20,286 bases of DNA from Methylobacterium nodulans ORS 2060 (lineage in GTDB: Bacteria; Pseudomonadota; Alphaproteobacteria; Rhizobiales; Beijerinckiaceae). The position numbers were made by a program, and so were the translations under genes. Of the stretch, positions 1 through 7,282 are shown one piece after another (position 1 is the first letter of the stretch; each line of letters begins with the position of its first letter). Location of the stretch: positions 1 to 20,286 of the forward strand of contig NC_011888.1 in NCBI RefSeq assembly GCF_000022085.1, given 5' to 3'. Under the pieces are notes generated by a model that saw nothing but the letters and a program-made list of their open reading frames with translations, did no database searches and was not told where the DNA came from.

Positions 1-202
1 GCTGAGGAACCACGGCGGCAATGATGTGGGCTGTCAGGTTCTCTTCAGGTTGCCTGTGCAAGGTTATGTCTGCTCATCAGAGGGGGCAGGAGAGTTTCCT
101 CTCCCGCCCCCAGGTAGGTGCAATCAGCTGGTCTGGTGAGTGATCGAAGGGGGGCGCGGTTCGCCTGCCAAGCTTAGACCGTGCCCCCTCCGATGCTCTC
201 TC
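1..202. other. Left-edge stretch with no gene seen
   Basis: I see no convincing coding region here. The one clear structure is a hairpin at 82-111: a 13-bp stem with one mismatched pair (arms 82-94 and 99-111, loop TTTC). Neither side carries a T-run, so it is not a standard terminator. Confidence 0.4.
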
Positions 203-229
203 CTAGCCGTTCAGATGAACGGCTAGGAG
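200..229. repeat. Perfect 14-bp inverted repeat (hairpin)
   Basis: The arms CTCCTAGCCGTTCA (200-213) and TGAACGGCTAGGAG (216-229) are exact complements separated by GA. It overlaps the 3' end of the small hydrophobic reading frame. No T-run follows on the minus strand, so it may protect an mRNA end or bind a protein rather than terminate by the classic route. Confidence 0.6.
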
Positions 230-292
230 CAGGTAGCCGACAGCACACATCGCGTAGGCAACTGCGATCAAGCCATGCGCGATCGTGACCAT
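203..292 (-). CDS. Possible 29-residue single-pass membrane peptide
   Basis: Reading from an ATG at 292 to a TAG at 203-205 gives 29 residues. They are almost entirely hydrophobic with small residues (Ala, Val, Leu, Gly, Tyr, Cys), as expected of one membrane-spanning helix, and the tail is short and polar (HLNG). An AGGAG-like ribosome site lies about 12 bases before the ATG, and about 9 bases before an in-frame GTG one codon upstream. The last codons lie inside a perfect hairpin at 200-229. I recognise no family. Its composition supports a real small membrane protein, but at this length chance cannot be excluded. Confidence 0.32.
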   Translation of the reverse strand: MVTIAHGLIAVAYAMCAVGYLLLAVHLNG

Positions 293-492
293 CACGGCCA
301 AATTCTCCTGTTTTGATAGACACTTGGCTTGCTCGGGTGAGCTTGCATCTCGGAGAGAAATGCTCCCGAGCCGCGCTAGATCAGCAGATCACGACTGAGC
401 GGGACATGAACAGGTCCATGTGGTCACGATCGCATTTCCGGTGCGAAGCGCAAGACGAGGCCGCGTTGTTGCCCCCGAATGACAGGACAGGG

Positions 493-600
493 TCACTGGG
501 TTGAATGGGCGGCGATGAACTCGCGGGGTGAACGGTAGCCGAGCGCCTTTGCGGGTGAACCTGGTTGTAGTGGGACAGCCATAGAGGGAGAAGCCGCAGA
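493..600 (-). pseudogene. Transposase C-terminal remnant (IS3/IS481-type, rve family)
   Basis: Two minus-strand frames together give the typical end of an IS3-type DDE transposase. Positions 581-552 encode WLSHYNQVHP. After a frame change just downstream, positions 549-493 encode KALGYRSPREFIAAHSTQ and a stop. The intact family motif reads roughly YNxxRPHSALGYRSPxEF, so a small deletion has removed the middle and broken the frame. No catalytic region or terminal inverted repeat is visible, so this is a scar of an old insertion. The IS3 versus IS481 assignment is uncertain. Confidence 0.65.
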
Positions 601-612
601 ACAGTGTGCGCA

Positions 613-687
613 TCTTATATTATAGATCGGAACAGATTGAAGTAGATTTTGCATTGATCTGTTAAACCCCGTGTTTATCTATGATAT
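613..687. other. AT-rich gap with 7-bp inverted repeat
   Basis: This short stretch is clearly richer in A and T than its surroundings. AACAGAT (631-637) and ATCTGTT (657-663) form an inverted repeat with a 19-base loop. It lies just past the end of the gene ending at 688 and may be its transcript end, but there is no clean stem plus T-run. Confidence 0.35.
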
Positions 688-1323
688 TTACCTGGGTATC
701 TCGGATGCTGGTTCGTGGGTGCAGACCCCGTTATCAGGCAGCGGATCATCTTCGCGCTGTGCGCCTGCGGCCAGTGCCTTGAGCGCCGTTGCCTGCTCTG
801 CACGAATGCGGCGGCCGAGCGCGCGTAGCGCCTTACGTAGCCCGTGATCACCCTCTCGGGTATGGATTTCGGCGAGGTTGTCAGCCTCCTGCGAGAGCAG
901 ATCCAAAGGCCGCACTAGAGCCTCGCCACACGAGGAAATCGCCTCGACAAGGCGATCGCGCCGGATCAGCGCGCCGCGCAGCTCGTCGACCTCCAGGCGC
1001 CGTTTCTCAACATCATACCAAGCTCGCCGACGCGTCGCCTCGTCGTAACTATCCGACCCTGGTACCGGCAGCTCACGCTTGGGAGCCTGCACCTTGGATG
1101 GATCGCTGAAGCGCGCTCGCAAGAAGTCATAGTGTGCAACATTTACTTTCCTCACGCGGCCTAGATGGTCACGCTCAACATGTAGGTCGTGCTTCTCGCA
1201 TAGTCGCTTCACATGTAATGAGACGGTCGTTTTGGATACACCATCTCGTTCGGCTATCTCGGATACTGACATGTGAACGGCATCGAGTGTGCTGTTTGGG
1301 GTGCTTTTAGGCTCTGTTTGCAT
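688..1323 (-). CDS. Winged-HTH protein resembling a phage terminase small subunit (Nu1-like)
   Basis: The protein has 211 residues from the ATG at 1323, with AGGA a few bases upstream. The frame is open further upstream, but that part looks like shadow sequence. Residues 19-41 form a helix-turn-helix (SVSEIAERDGVSKTTVSLHV). A short wing follows (about 50-65), then a charged linker and a helical domain whose segment ATRRRAWYDVEKRRLEVDELRG (cited in part: AWYDVEKRRLEVDELRG, 101-117) resembles the YxxARxRRxxxEAExxRLExE signature of Nu1/DUF1441 small terminase proteins. Nu1 proteins bind the packaging site of phage DNA and recruit the large terminase. No large terminase is present. In a satellite, a lone small terminase can redirect helper packaging. 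An ordinary regulator is the alternative. Confidence 0.5.
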   Translation of the reverse strand: MQTEPKSTPNSTLDAVHMSVSEIAERDGVSKTTVSLHVKRLCEKHDLHVERDHLGRVRKVNVAHYDFLRARFSDPSKVQAPKRELPVPGSDSYDEATRRRAWYDVEKRRLEVDELRGALIRRDRLVEAISSCGEALVRPLDLLSQEADNLAEIHTREGDHGLRKALRALGRRIRAEQATALKALAAGAQREDDPLPDNGVCTHEPASEIPR

Positions 1324-1447
1324 GGTTTGTCCTGATTTTGAGGCTGCGTTACTAGAGAGGGACCGGGTGCAGATCGCCCGCAGAGCTTGTAGGACGCCAG
1401 AAGGACCCAAAGCCTTTGGCTGCCACTGGTCCCTGTGGCGCTGAGCG

Positions 1448-1837
1448 CTACCGCCCCCTCGCCCGCACGCCCGCCAGCAGATGGCAGTCGAGCGCGGCCA
1501 GTTCCTCGGCTCCCGCATCCGTCGCCCGCAGATCGAGAAGCCTTGACGCGATGCACTCCGCCTCGGCCCGAGACCACCCGCCGTCATGCTCCAGGATCGC
1601 GGCGCGCTCCTCCCACTCGCATTGCATCGGTTCTGAGGGTGTGACAGGTGTGACAGGTGTGACGGTTGTGGTAAGTAACTGATTTTGCTGGTAAAAGCCT
1701 GTCACACCTTTTGCGGCGGAAGGTGTGACATTCCGGGTGACAGGTGTGACAACCACGCGAGGCATGGCCGGCCCCTCGCTCAGTGCGGCCAAGCGTGCGA
1801 GCAGGTCGGGGCCCAAGGGTGCAGGATCGCGCGTCAT
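1448..1837 (-). CDS. Small operon protein carrying an in-frame GTCACACC repeat array
   Basis: The protein has 129 residues and starts at the ATG at 1837, which overlaps the stop of the upstream primase gene in an ATGA arrangement, so translation is probably coupled. The middle (residues about 29-67) is low-complexity Val-Thr-Pro sequence, written by the repeat array at 1638-1751 rather than by an obvious protein fold. The C-terminal part (about 70-129), with WEERAAILEHDGG and a run of Ala, Glu and Leu, looks helical and resembles small acidic proteins found in alphaproteobacterial mobile elements. Function unknown. The reading frame may simply tolerate a DNA site embedded in it. It is separated by 124 bp from the next gene of the operon. 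Confidence 0.6.
   Translation of the reverse strand: MTRDPAPLGPDLLARLAALSEGPAMPRVVVTPVTRNVTPSAAKGVTGFYQQNQLLTTTVTPVTPVTPSEPMQCEWEERAAILEHDGGWSRAEAECIASRLLDLRATDAGAEELAALDCHLLAGVRARGR
1638..1751 (-). repeat. Repeat array A: 114-bp GTCACACC iteron-like element
   Basis: Read on the minus strand from 1751, the element is TGTCACACC and TGTCACC side by side, 6 nt, GTCACACCT, 12 nt, the inverted copy GGTGTGACAG, 35 nt, then three GTCACACC units in 9-bp tandem (1656-1663, 1647-1654, 1638-1645). That is six full octamers (one inverted) and one shortened unit. Its spacing and total length are identical to array B at 19923-20036, which lies in the opposite orientation. It sits inside a coding frame and about 80 bp past the end of the primase/helicase gene. 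A protein-binding origin or regulatory element is the best reading. Confidence 0.85.
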
Positions 1838-4359
1838 ACGTCCTCTCCGTCGAGGATCGAGGCCGCGACCCGATAGACGCGCATGGTCCTCTGCCCGATG
1901 CGCTCCGCCCGCTTCCGCTTGCCTCTTGCGTCCAGCACGAGAAAGCCGGCCGAGGCCAAGGCGTCCGCCGCGGCGCGCGGATCGAGGCCTTGCGTTGCCT
2001 CGGCCCATCCGGCGTCGTGGAAGACGAAATCCCCGTTCTCTTCATCGCGGCCGAGGCGGAAGCCGGCGACGTTCTGCGCCCGCCACGAGCCCTCGTCGAG
2101 CCCGTGTGCGGCCTTAATGAAGCGGGCCGCAGCGTGCCGCTGTAGGAAGTCCCGCACCGCCTTGAGGGCGTCACGATCCTCGCTTGCCCCCGTGCCGCCT
2201 CGTTGGGCGAGCCACTGGCGGAAAATGCTCTCCGCCGCCGCCGTCACGGCTCCGCGCTCGACAGGCAGAAGTCCAAAGGCGGTTGCCAGCTCGCCGGCCG
2301 CGGCAACGAGCGCAAACCGCGCCCCGACCCGCTGCACCTGCCCACCGGCGCCCGCTGGCATCCGCTCGGCCAGGAAGGCCGCGATCAGGGCCCGCGCCGT
2401 CCCGAGGGCCCCCTCCCGCTTCGCGAGTAGGGCATTGACGAACGCCGGCCCCGCCGTCCCGTAGAGGCGCCCCGTCCGGTCGCGTATCGCGTTAGAGAGC
2501 TCGGAACCGTGGCCGTATCCTGCCAGGTGATCGAACAGACCGAGCCCCTGCCCGGCATCGGCTGGCACGTCCACGAAACGCACCATCTGCCCGGCGCGCA
2601 CGTTGCGTGTGACAGCGCCCTCGGCAATGCGCTGCGCCAAGGTGATCTCACCCGTGGACAGGACCATGATGCGCCACCGTTGGCGCGTGCGGAGATCCCC
2701 GTCCGCCTTGAGACGCCCCTTGCCTGAGCCGCCGGTGAGGGCATAGGCGGCGGCGTCGAGGTCCCGAGGCTCGCACATGCCCAGCTCGTCGAGGGCAAGC
2801 AGGCTGTCGTTATGTGCGGCGGCCGTGCCTTCCAAGGCATTCGAGGTGGTGCGCCAGGTGGCAGCGAACCCGAGCGGGCCGCCGCCGCCCCAAACGCTCC
2901 CCGCCATACGCAGGGCCGTTGTCTTGCCGCACGAGGACGGGCCGACGAGGTTGAACGCACCCGGCTCCTGCCCGAGGGGCTCGAGGAGGGGGCCGGCGAA
3001 GGCGACGCCAAGGGAGAACAGGAGGCGGCCCTGCCCGGCCGCCAGGGCGCCGACTTCCTCGATCCAAGCCCCTAGCGTGCCAGATGTGCGGAAGCCGGTT
3101 GCCTGTTGTTCCGCCCGGAACACGATCGGCTCAGCCTCGCGCTCCGGCGTCGTCGCCGTGAAGTTGGGGGCGGCGTAGACCTCCCCGTTGGCGTGCCACC
3201 CGCTCCGGCTCACGAGCATCGCGCGAAGGTCGACCGTCAGGCTGGCGAGCGCCGACACGAAACGGTCCTTCGCGCCACGGCCCGAGGCGAGGCGCAGGCC
3301 CTTGCTCGCCATCTCGCGGCGAACGTCCGAGGCGTCGCCAGCGGCGATATCCGCCAGGGCCACGACGACGGTCTGCAGCCGGCCGTCAGGGTCGCGGAAC
3401 GAGATCGCCAGCGACCAGCCGGTGCCCTCCTCGGTCCGGACAAGGGCGTGCACATCGAAGGGGCCGGACAGCCACTCTCCGGGCTCGTCCTGCTTTGGCT
3501 TGAACACCAGCCCCTTGGCCGTCATGCGGTATCCATACGGCCACTTGATCTCCGGCCGGAGCCGCGCGACCGGCGGCAGGTTCTCGTCGATCGGCGCCGT
3601 CCCGGCGCTCGTGTCGCCTTCCGTGGCCGCAAGAAGCCCCTCCGGATCCCCGGCCCCAGCCGCGGAAAAAGACTTCGCCGCAGCCACGAGCTGCCCGGCG
3701 CGTTCCGCCGTCCATCCCTCGTCGAGGGCGTCGGCCGCATCCCATCCGACCGCGCTCACATCCGCCGGCGGCTCGACCAGGGCGACGGAGAACGCACCGG
3801 CCCTGAGCGCGAGCGTGGCTGCCTCATGCGCATAGTCGAGCCCGGGCTTATCGGCGTCCGGCCAAATCACGACGTGGCGCCCGCGCAAGGGGCTCCAATC
3901 GGCGTACCGGGCATTCTTACTGCCGTTGGGGCTCGTGATCGCGACGTAATCCGGCACGAGTGTGCGAGCGGCGTCGGCGGACTTCTCCCCCTCACAGAGC
4001 AGCACATACGCCTCGGGACGGGCTGCGAGCTGGTCGAGGCCGTAGAGCGGGCGGGGGACCGGGGGCCCCTTCCAGATCCACCGCAGAGCCCCGTTGGGGA
4101 ACTCGAACAGAGTGAGCGGGCAATACGTCTTGCCCCCGTCCGCCAGTGCAAAGCGGCAGGCGTAGAACAGCACCCGCCCCTCGGCATCCGGGTAGGCCCA
4201 GACAGCCGCCGGCTCACCGTGGTCGCGGTGGCGCCGCGGGAAGGCCGGCGGCGCATTGTCCGGCACGGGCATGACACTCACCGAACCGGCTTGCTTCTCC
4301 GCCTTCCCGGGCTCGCCGCCCTTGGCCGCACCTGCGATTGGGGCAAAGAACTCACTCAT
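1834..4359 (-). CDS. Primase/helicase: Toprim plus DUF927-type ATPase
   Basis: The protein has 841 residues from the ATG at 4359, which overlaps the preceding gene by 8 bases. Residues about 50-230 resemble the Toprim region of phage and plasmid primases: LLCEGEKSAD (120-129) holds the Toprim glutamate and WPDADKPG (166-173) the DxD-type acidic pair. Residues about 275-570 match DUF927 helicase-type ATPases, with a Walker A GPSSCGKTT (473-481), a Walker B LLALDELG (520-527) and a sensor-like segment VLSTGE (566-571). The helical C-terminus (about 690-841) probably binds DNA or partners. Together this predicts primer synthesis and origin unwinding for a mobile element. The zinc-finger part usually found at the N-terminus of such primases appears to be the separate small protein encoded just upstream. 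GC content is high, like the rest of the operon. Confidence 0.85.
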   Translation of the reverse strand: MSEFFAPIAGAAKGGEPGKAEKQAGSVSVMPVPDNAPPAFPRRHRDHGEPAAVWAYPDAEGRVLFYACRFALADGGKTYCPLTLFEFPNGALRWIWKGPPVPRPLYGLDQLAARPEAYVLLCEGEKSADAARTLVPDYVAITSPNGSKNARYADWSPLRGRHVVIWPDADKPGLDYAHEAATLALRAGAFSVALVEPPADVSAVGWDAADALDEGWTAERAGQLVAAAKSFSAAGAGDPEGLLAATEGDTSAGTAPIDENLPPVARLRPEIKWPYGYRMTAKGLVFKPKQDEPGEWLSGPFDVHALVRTEEGTGWSLAISFRDPDGRLQTVVVALADIAAGDASDVRREMASKGLRLASGRGAKDRFVSALASLTVDLRAMLVSRSGWHANGEVYAAPNFTATTPEREAEPIVFRAEQQATGFRTSGTLGAWIEEVGALAAGQGRLLFSLGVAFAGPLLEPLGQEPGAFNLVGPSSCGKTTALRMAGSVWGGGGPLGFAATWRTTSNALEGTAAAHNDSLLALDELGMCEPRDLDAAAYALTGGSGKGRLKADGDLRTRQRWRIMVLSTGEITLAQRIAEGAVTRNVRAGQMVRFVDVPADAGQGLGLFDHLAGYGHGSELSNAIRDRTGRLYGTAGPAFVNALLAKREGALGTARALIAAFLAERMPAGAGGQVQRVGARFALVAAAGELATAFGLLPVERGAVTAAAESIFRQWLAQRGGTGASEDRDALKAVRDFLQRHAAARFIKAAHGLDEGSWRAQNVAGFRLGRDEENGDFVFHDAGWAEATQGLDPRAAADALASAGFLVLDARGKRKRAERIGQRTMRVYRVAASILDGEDV

Positions 4360-4660
4360 ACGCGTCGACGCCCACCATCCCGGCGACCGCAACCGCGGCC
4401 TCGGCTTGACTGATCGATTGGAGAAAGGCGGCCAGGCTGATGAGGTCGCCACCAGCGTTGCCGGTGGCGAAGTCGCCCCACTTGCCCGTCCGGAGGTTCA
4501 CCTTGAACGACCCGGCCCTGCGGTCGGAGCGCAGCGGGTTACGGCACACCCACTCCGCCCCCTCGCGCCGTCCGTCCGGAAGCCATCGCCGGACGATGTC
4601 CTCGGTGTGCACGGCCGCGGCCGAGGCGATGCGCGCGAACGCGATGCGCCGCCGCCTCAT
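4352..4660 (-). CDS. Small primase zinc-finger-like protein (degenerate CHC2 domain)
   Basis: The protein has 102 residues from the ATG at 4660, which overlaps the upstream stop as ATGA; its own end overlaps the next gene by 8 bases. The segment from residue 36 to 82 follows the shape of DnaG CHC2 zinc-finger domains: CRNPLRSD, then AGSFKVNLRTGKWGDF, then GGDLISLAAFL. In the usual domain this is CPxHxExxPSFxV, then YHCFGCGxxG, then DxIxFL. Only Cys39 remains of the zinc ligands, so metal binding is unlikely even though the fold may persist. With the Toprim/helicase encoded directly downstream, it probably supplies the DNA-contacting part of a split primase. The role is inferred from pattern and position. 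Confidence 0.65.
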   Translation of the reverse strand: MRRRRIAFARIASAAAVHTEDIVRRWLPDGRREGAEWVCRNPLRSDRRAGSFKVNLRTGKWGDFATGNAGGDLISLAAFLQSISQAEAAVAVAGMVGVDAYE

Positions 4661-5355
4661 CGGGCACCGCCCTCGCCGGCGTCCCGACGCTCGATCGAGG
4701 CTTCCGCGGCAGCCGAGATTTCCAGCCAACCGGAGGCGTCAAAGGCACCCGGCGCCACGGCGTGCAGGAGCCGCATGACAACATCGCCCCGCGGGATGCC
4801 GTACAGCACCGCGAGGAGGTTGATCAGCCCGCGCCCCGAGAGTGTGCGCGAGGGTGGCACGGGCGCTGAGCGCAGCTCTGGCCGCGCCGGGAAGGCGTCA
4901 AGGTCAATCCACCAGCTCTCCCCGATCACAGAAACCCGTGCGCGATCGACCCGCAGCTCGAACGCCGGCCCCGCTCGCCGCTTCCCGAGGACGCCGCGCA
5001 GGATCGCTGCCCGGATCTCGGCAGAAACTCCATCCAGGGCGTCCGATAGGCGATGCCGGCCGGCGAGGAGGGCGGCGGGCACGACGTCGTGTGGCGCTTC
5101 GGCCTCGCCCTGAACGTCGAGGCTGTAGCCCGTCACCCTGCAGGGAGACTCCTCTCGGACGCAGTGCGCTGCGCGGCGACCGCCGCCCGTGCCATGGTGG
5201 TGGACATCCTCGCAGTACGGGCACCATGCGACCGTGCTGTCCGGCCGAGCGCCGTTGCGGATCCGTAGTGCACGCAAGGTCGGCGCGGGCTGCTCAACCG
5301 TCACGGCACGCCTCACCGGCGCCGCCGATCCGAGGGAGGGATCGAGCGGACACAT
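4657..5355 (-). CDS. Zinc-ribbon-containing mobile-element protein, function unknown
   Basis: The protein has 232 residues. The ATG at 5355 shares one base with the stop of the AlpA-like gene (TGATG), a typical re-initiation junction. Near the N-terminus, residues 44-72 hold WCPYCEDVHHHG, then AHC and PC, a Cys/His arrangement (C45, C48, H52-54, H64, C65, C72) that suggests one zinc-binding finger. The rest contains a basic helical stretch (about 110-140) and a segment about 150-200 with WWIDLDAFP. I recognise similar small zinc-finger proteins next to primases in actinobacterial and rhizobial mobile elements, but no biochemical role is known to me. Position suggests a helper of replication or of regulation in the operon. 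Confidence 0.6.
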   Translation of the reverse strand: MCPLDPSLGSAAPVRRAVTVEQPAPTLRALRIRNGARPDSTVAWCPYCEDVHHHGTGGGRRAAHCVREESPCRVTGYSLDVQGEAEAPHDVVPAALLAGRHRLSDALDGVSAEIRAAILRGVLGKRRAGPAFELRVDRARVSVIGESWWIDLDAFPARPELRSAPVPPSRTLSGRGLINLLAVLYGIPRGDVVMRLLHAVAPGAFDASGWLEISAAAEASIERRDAGEGGAR

Positions 5356-5564
5356 CACGCCTGCTCCCCGGGAGAGACGGTGCGCGCCTTGATCCAGGCG
5401 AGGAGGTCCGAGCGGCGATAGCGCACGGCCCTGCCCGCCTTCACATAAGCTGGCCCAAAGCCGCGCACCCGCCATGCCCGCAGGGTGCGCACAGAGAGAC
5501 AGGCAATCTCAGCCGCCTGCACATCGTTCAATAGCGTGTCATCAGTGTTGTTCTGTTGAGCCAT
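5355..5564 (-). CDS. AlpA/excisionase-type helix-turn-helix regulator
   Basis: The protein has 69 residues from the ATG at 5564; a TTG 33 bases upstream is a weaker alternative. Residues 11-60 match the HTH_17/AlpA pattern: LLNDVQAAEIACLSVRTLRAW, cited in part as AAEIACLSVRTLRAW (17-31), then GPAYVKAGRAVRYRRSDLLAWI (part: VRYRRSDLLAWI). Such MerR-like mini-proteins bind DNA as excisionases or as activators of satellite and prophage genes; in P4-like elements AlpA/Vis-type proteins switch between integration and replication. It is the first gene of the operon, so it may control the whole block. No integrase lies next to it in the window. GTCGC and GCGAC around the TTG region form a short inverted repeat that could be its own operator. 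Confidence 0.8.
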   Translation of the reverse strand: MAQQNNTDDTLLNDVQAAEIACLSVRTLRAWRVRGFGPAYVKAGRAVRYRRSDLLAWIKARTVSPGEQA

Positions 5565-5644
5565 CACGATCACTCGTCGTCGCTCAATTGCGACCAACGT
5601 GACCCTGGCGGGAAAAGTGGCCTGGAAAAAACGCGTATCTGCAG

Positions 5645-5685
5645 AAAAATTTGGGCGACTTACGAAAGAGTAGCGTAAGCCGCCC
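5645..5685 (-). terminator. Rho-independent terminator of the XRE/418-residue pair
   Basis: On the minus strand GGGCGGCTTACG (5685-5674) pairs with CGTAAGTCGCCC (5664-5653) over 12 bp, including one G-U pair, with a 9-base loop. AAATTTTT follows at once. It lies 62 bp beyond the stop at 5747 and insulates the AlpA operon from the upstream pair. Confidence 0.75.
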
Positions 5686-5746
5686 GCCAGAAATTTCCTC
5701 TTATGTCACACGGACGGAGCCGCCGCTGGAAAATCCAAGCGTTTCG

Positions 5747-7003
5747 CTAATGACTGCGCCGGACCGCCTTTTGACCCACATCCTGCAGCCCATGGGCCTC
5801 TAGCATGTCGCGAATTTTACTTTTTCCTTCGTCGTCCGCGAGAGTGTAAGTGATTGATAAACTAGTATAGGCTTCGTCGGACCCATTCTTAATACCCTCG
5901 ATTAGAGAGTAAATGTTCCTGTTCCAGCGATTGAAAAGCTGATCGTACTCTCCACGGCCAAGTACGGTAGTGGGGTGCTGCCCGGGTGGCAGAACACCCT
6001 TCCTTTCGGCATCCATTTGGTTCCAGGGGTCCATCACCTGCAACCTCTCGCGAGCAGTTTCTATTTGCCTGCGAAACTGTTCGCGTGTCCCGCCCAAACT
6101 CTTGGTGGCATTCTCTAAAAACTTTTGGAAACCAGGCTGCCCCACATCGGGAACAACACCCGTCAATGTCGTCCAGATTACTCCACAATTTACGACAAAT
6201 GACAGCCACCAAACCTTCTCAGGTCTGCCATCCTGCGCAACGATCTTGATTTGATCATCAACCTTCGTGGAAACAGACTCAACCAGTAAGATTGCGGATT
6301 TTAGATCTGAGATAGAAGTATCTGTGGCAATCATTGTTTTTCGATACAAATCGGGCTCATCATATCTGGCGTATTTTCTTGGTGTTGGGCCAAGTTTGAT
6401 CGCAGCTATTTTTTCTATAGATTTCTCAAGTCTCTCTTTAGCTTGCTCTAGCCAAGCTGATACATTACCCAGATTGTTGGGTATATCATTTCGCCTTTTA
6501 TTTTCTATCTCCAAGTCGTCATATGCATACCCGACTGCATAAGCTAATGATTTTCGAACGTACACATAAGGGCAATCTAATTTTTCAAATCCGCCATTCA
6601 TATAGGATAAACACGAGAGTTCACCATTAGATATAATGTGCCTGACGTTGTAAGTAGATGGTATTTTCTCAGGATTACCGCGTTTCGGCTTTAATTTTAC
6701 TGATTGATCGGTCTTTTTGCTGGTAGCAAGAATTAGATCTTCTATGTCTTCATCTATATTCAGTGAAGGGTTTGGCTTTTCCCAAGACTGCCAGTATGGC
6801 CGTGCATTGAGTGCGGCGCCAAGATCAAAATCACTGGCAGGTTTGCCATTTTTGTGCGGAGTAAACAGCCACCACAGCGCCGCGGCAGTGCTCGTAACGC
6901 AAGGCCCACCTTCGGGCTTGTAACCCTCGCGTTTGTTGAGATCCGGCCGCTCGCCTTCGAATATCGGCAGGTCAGGCAGCATGTCCTTCGGTAGACTACG
7001 CAC
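5747..7003 (-). CDS. 418-residue protein of unknown function, partner of an XRE regulator
   Basis: The start is the GTG at 7003: GGAGG lies 6 bases before it, whereas the ATG at 6982 has AAGGA only one base away. The gene overlaps the XRE gene by 8 bases, so the two are probably translated together. I recognise no family. An N-terminal segment (about 30-75) is rich in Trp and Pro, with LWWLF near residue 44. A charged helical stretch (about 190-215) looks like a short coiled coil. A Trp-rich hydrophobic block around 267-285 (WWLSFVVNCGVIWTTLTG) is followed by FQKFLENA, a pattern also seen in some phage-encoded proteins. There is no signal peptide or catalytic motif. The gene is much richer in A and T than its neighbours, a sign of separate acquisition. 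A toxin or defence effector is possible but unproven. Confidence 0.6.
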   Translation of the reverse strand: MRSLPKDMLPDLPIFEGERPDLNKREGYKPEGGPCVTSTAAALWWLFTPHKNGKPASDFDLGAALNARPYWQSWEKPNPSLNIDEDIEDLILATSKKTDQSVKLKPKRGNPEKIPSTYNVRHIISNGELSCLSYMNGGFEKLDCPYVYVRKSLAYAVGYAYDDLEIENKRRNDIPNNLGNVSAWLEQAKERLEKSIEKIAAIKLGPTPRKYARYDEPDLYRKTMIATDTSISDLKSAILLVESVSTKVDDQIKIVAQDGRPEKVWWLSFVVNCGVIWTTLTGVVPDVGQPGFQKFLENATKSLGGTREQFRRQIETARERLQVMDPWNQMDAERKGVLPPGQHPTTVLGRGEYDQLFNRWNRNIYSLIEGIKNGSDEAYTSLSITYTLADDEGKSKIRDMLEAHGLQDVGQKAVRRSH

Positions 7004-7256
7004 CGGGCGCCTCCAGGCTGCGCCGCACGCCAGGCCCGCCGGCCTCGTCGGCCGAGATGAAGATTACGCCAGCCCCTTCCAGGGTGCGGCGGACGTCGGC
7101 AAGCGTGCGCGCGTAGGGCTCACGCTTGCCGGCCTCGAAATCGGCGAGGGTCGAGGCAGCGACGCCGCATCGCTCGGCTAGGTCGGCCCGGGACCATCCC
7201 ACGATGGCGCGAGCTGCGCGACACTGCTCAGGTTCGAGGGGACGCTCGTCGGACAT
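6996..7256 (-). CDS. XRE-family helix-turn-helix regulator
   Basis: The protein has 86 residues from the ATG at 7256. Residues 9-65 are a Cro/CI-type HTH: QCRAARAIVGWSRADLAERC and then VAASTLADFEAGKREPYART (recognition helix about 33-43). The segment GAGVIFI at about 62-68 is typical of a large rhizobial-type XRE subfamily. It probably represses its own two-gene operon through the palindrome at 7283-7295. Its high GC contrasts with the AT-rich gene it overlaps, so regulator and partner may have different histories, or the regulator has been ameliorated. Confidence 0.85.
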   Translation of the reverse strand: MSDERPLEPEQCRAARAIVGWSRADLAERCGVAASTLADFEAGKREPYARTLADVRRTLEGAGVIFISADEAGGPGVRRSLEAPGA

Positions 7257-7282
7257 GATCAAAGCTCTTGCCAAGGTAAGTA

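Noticed and set aside
1638..1751. GTCACACC repeats here and at 19923-20036 as a CRISPR array
   Set aside because: The units are 8-9 bp, include an inverted copy and have unequal gaps; there are no repeats of 25-40 bp with regular spacers and no cas genes.
3106..4413. 435-residue plus-strand reading frame
   Set aside because: It lies wholly opposite the primase/helicase gene, has Arg/Gly/Pro-rich composition and no domain; it is a shadow of high-GC coding sequence.
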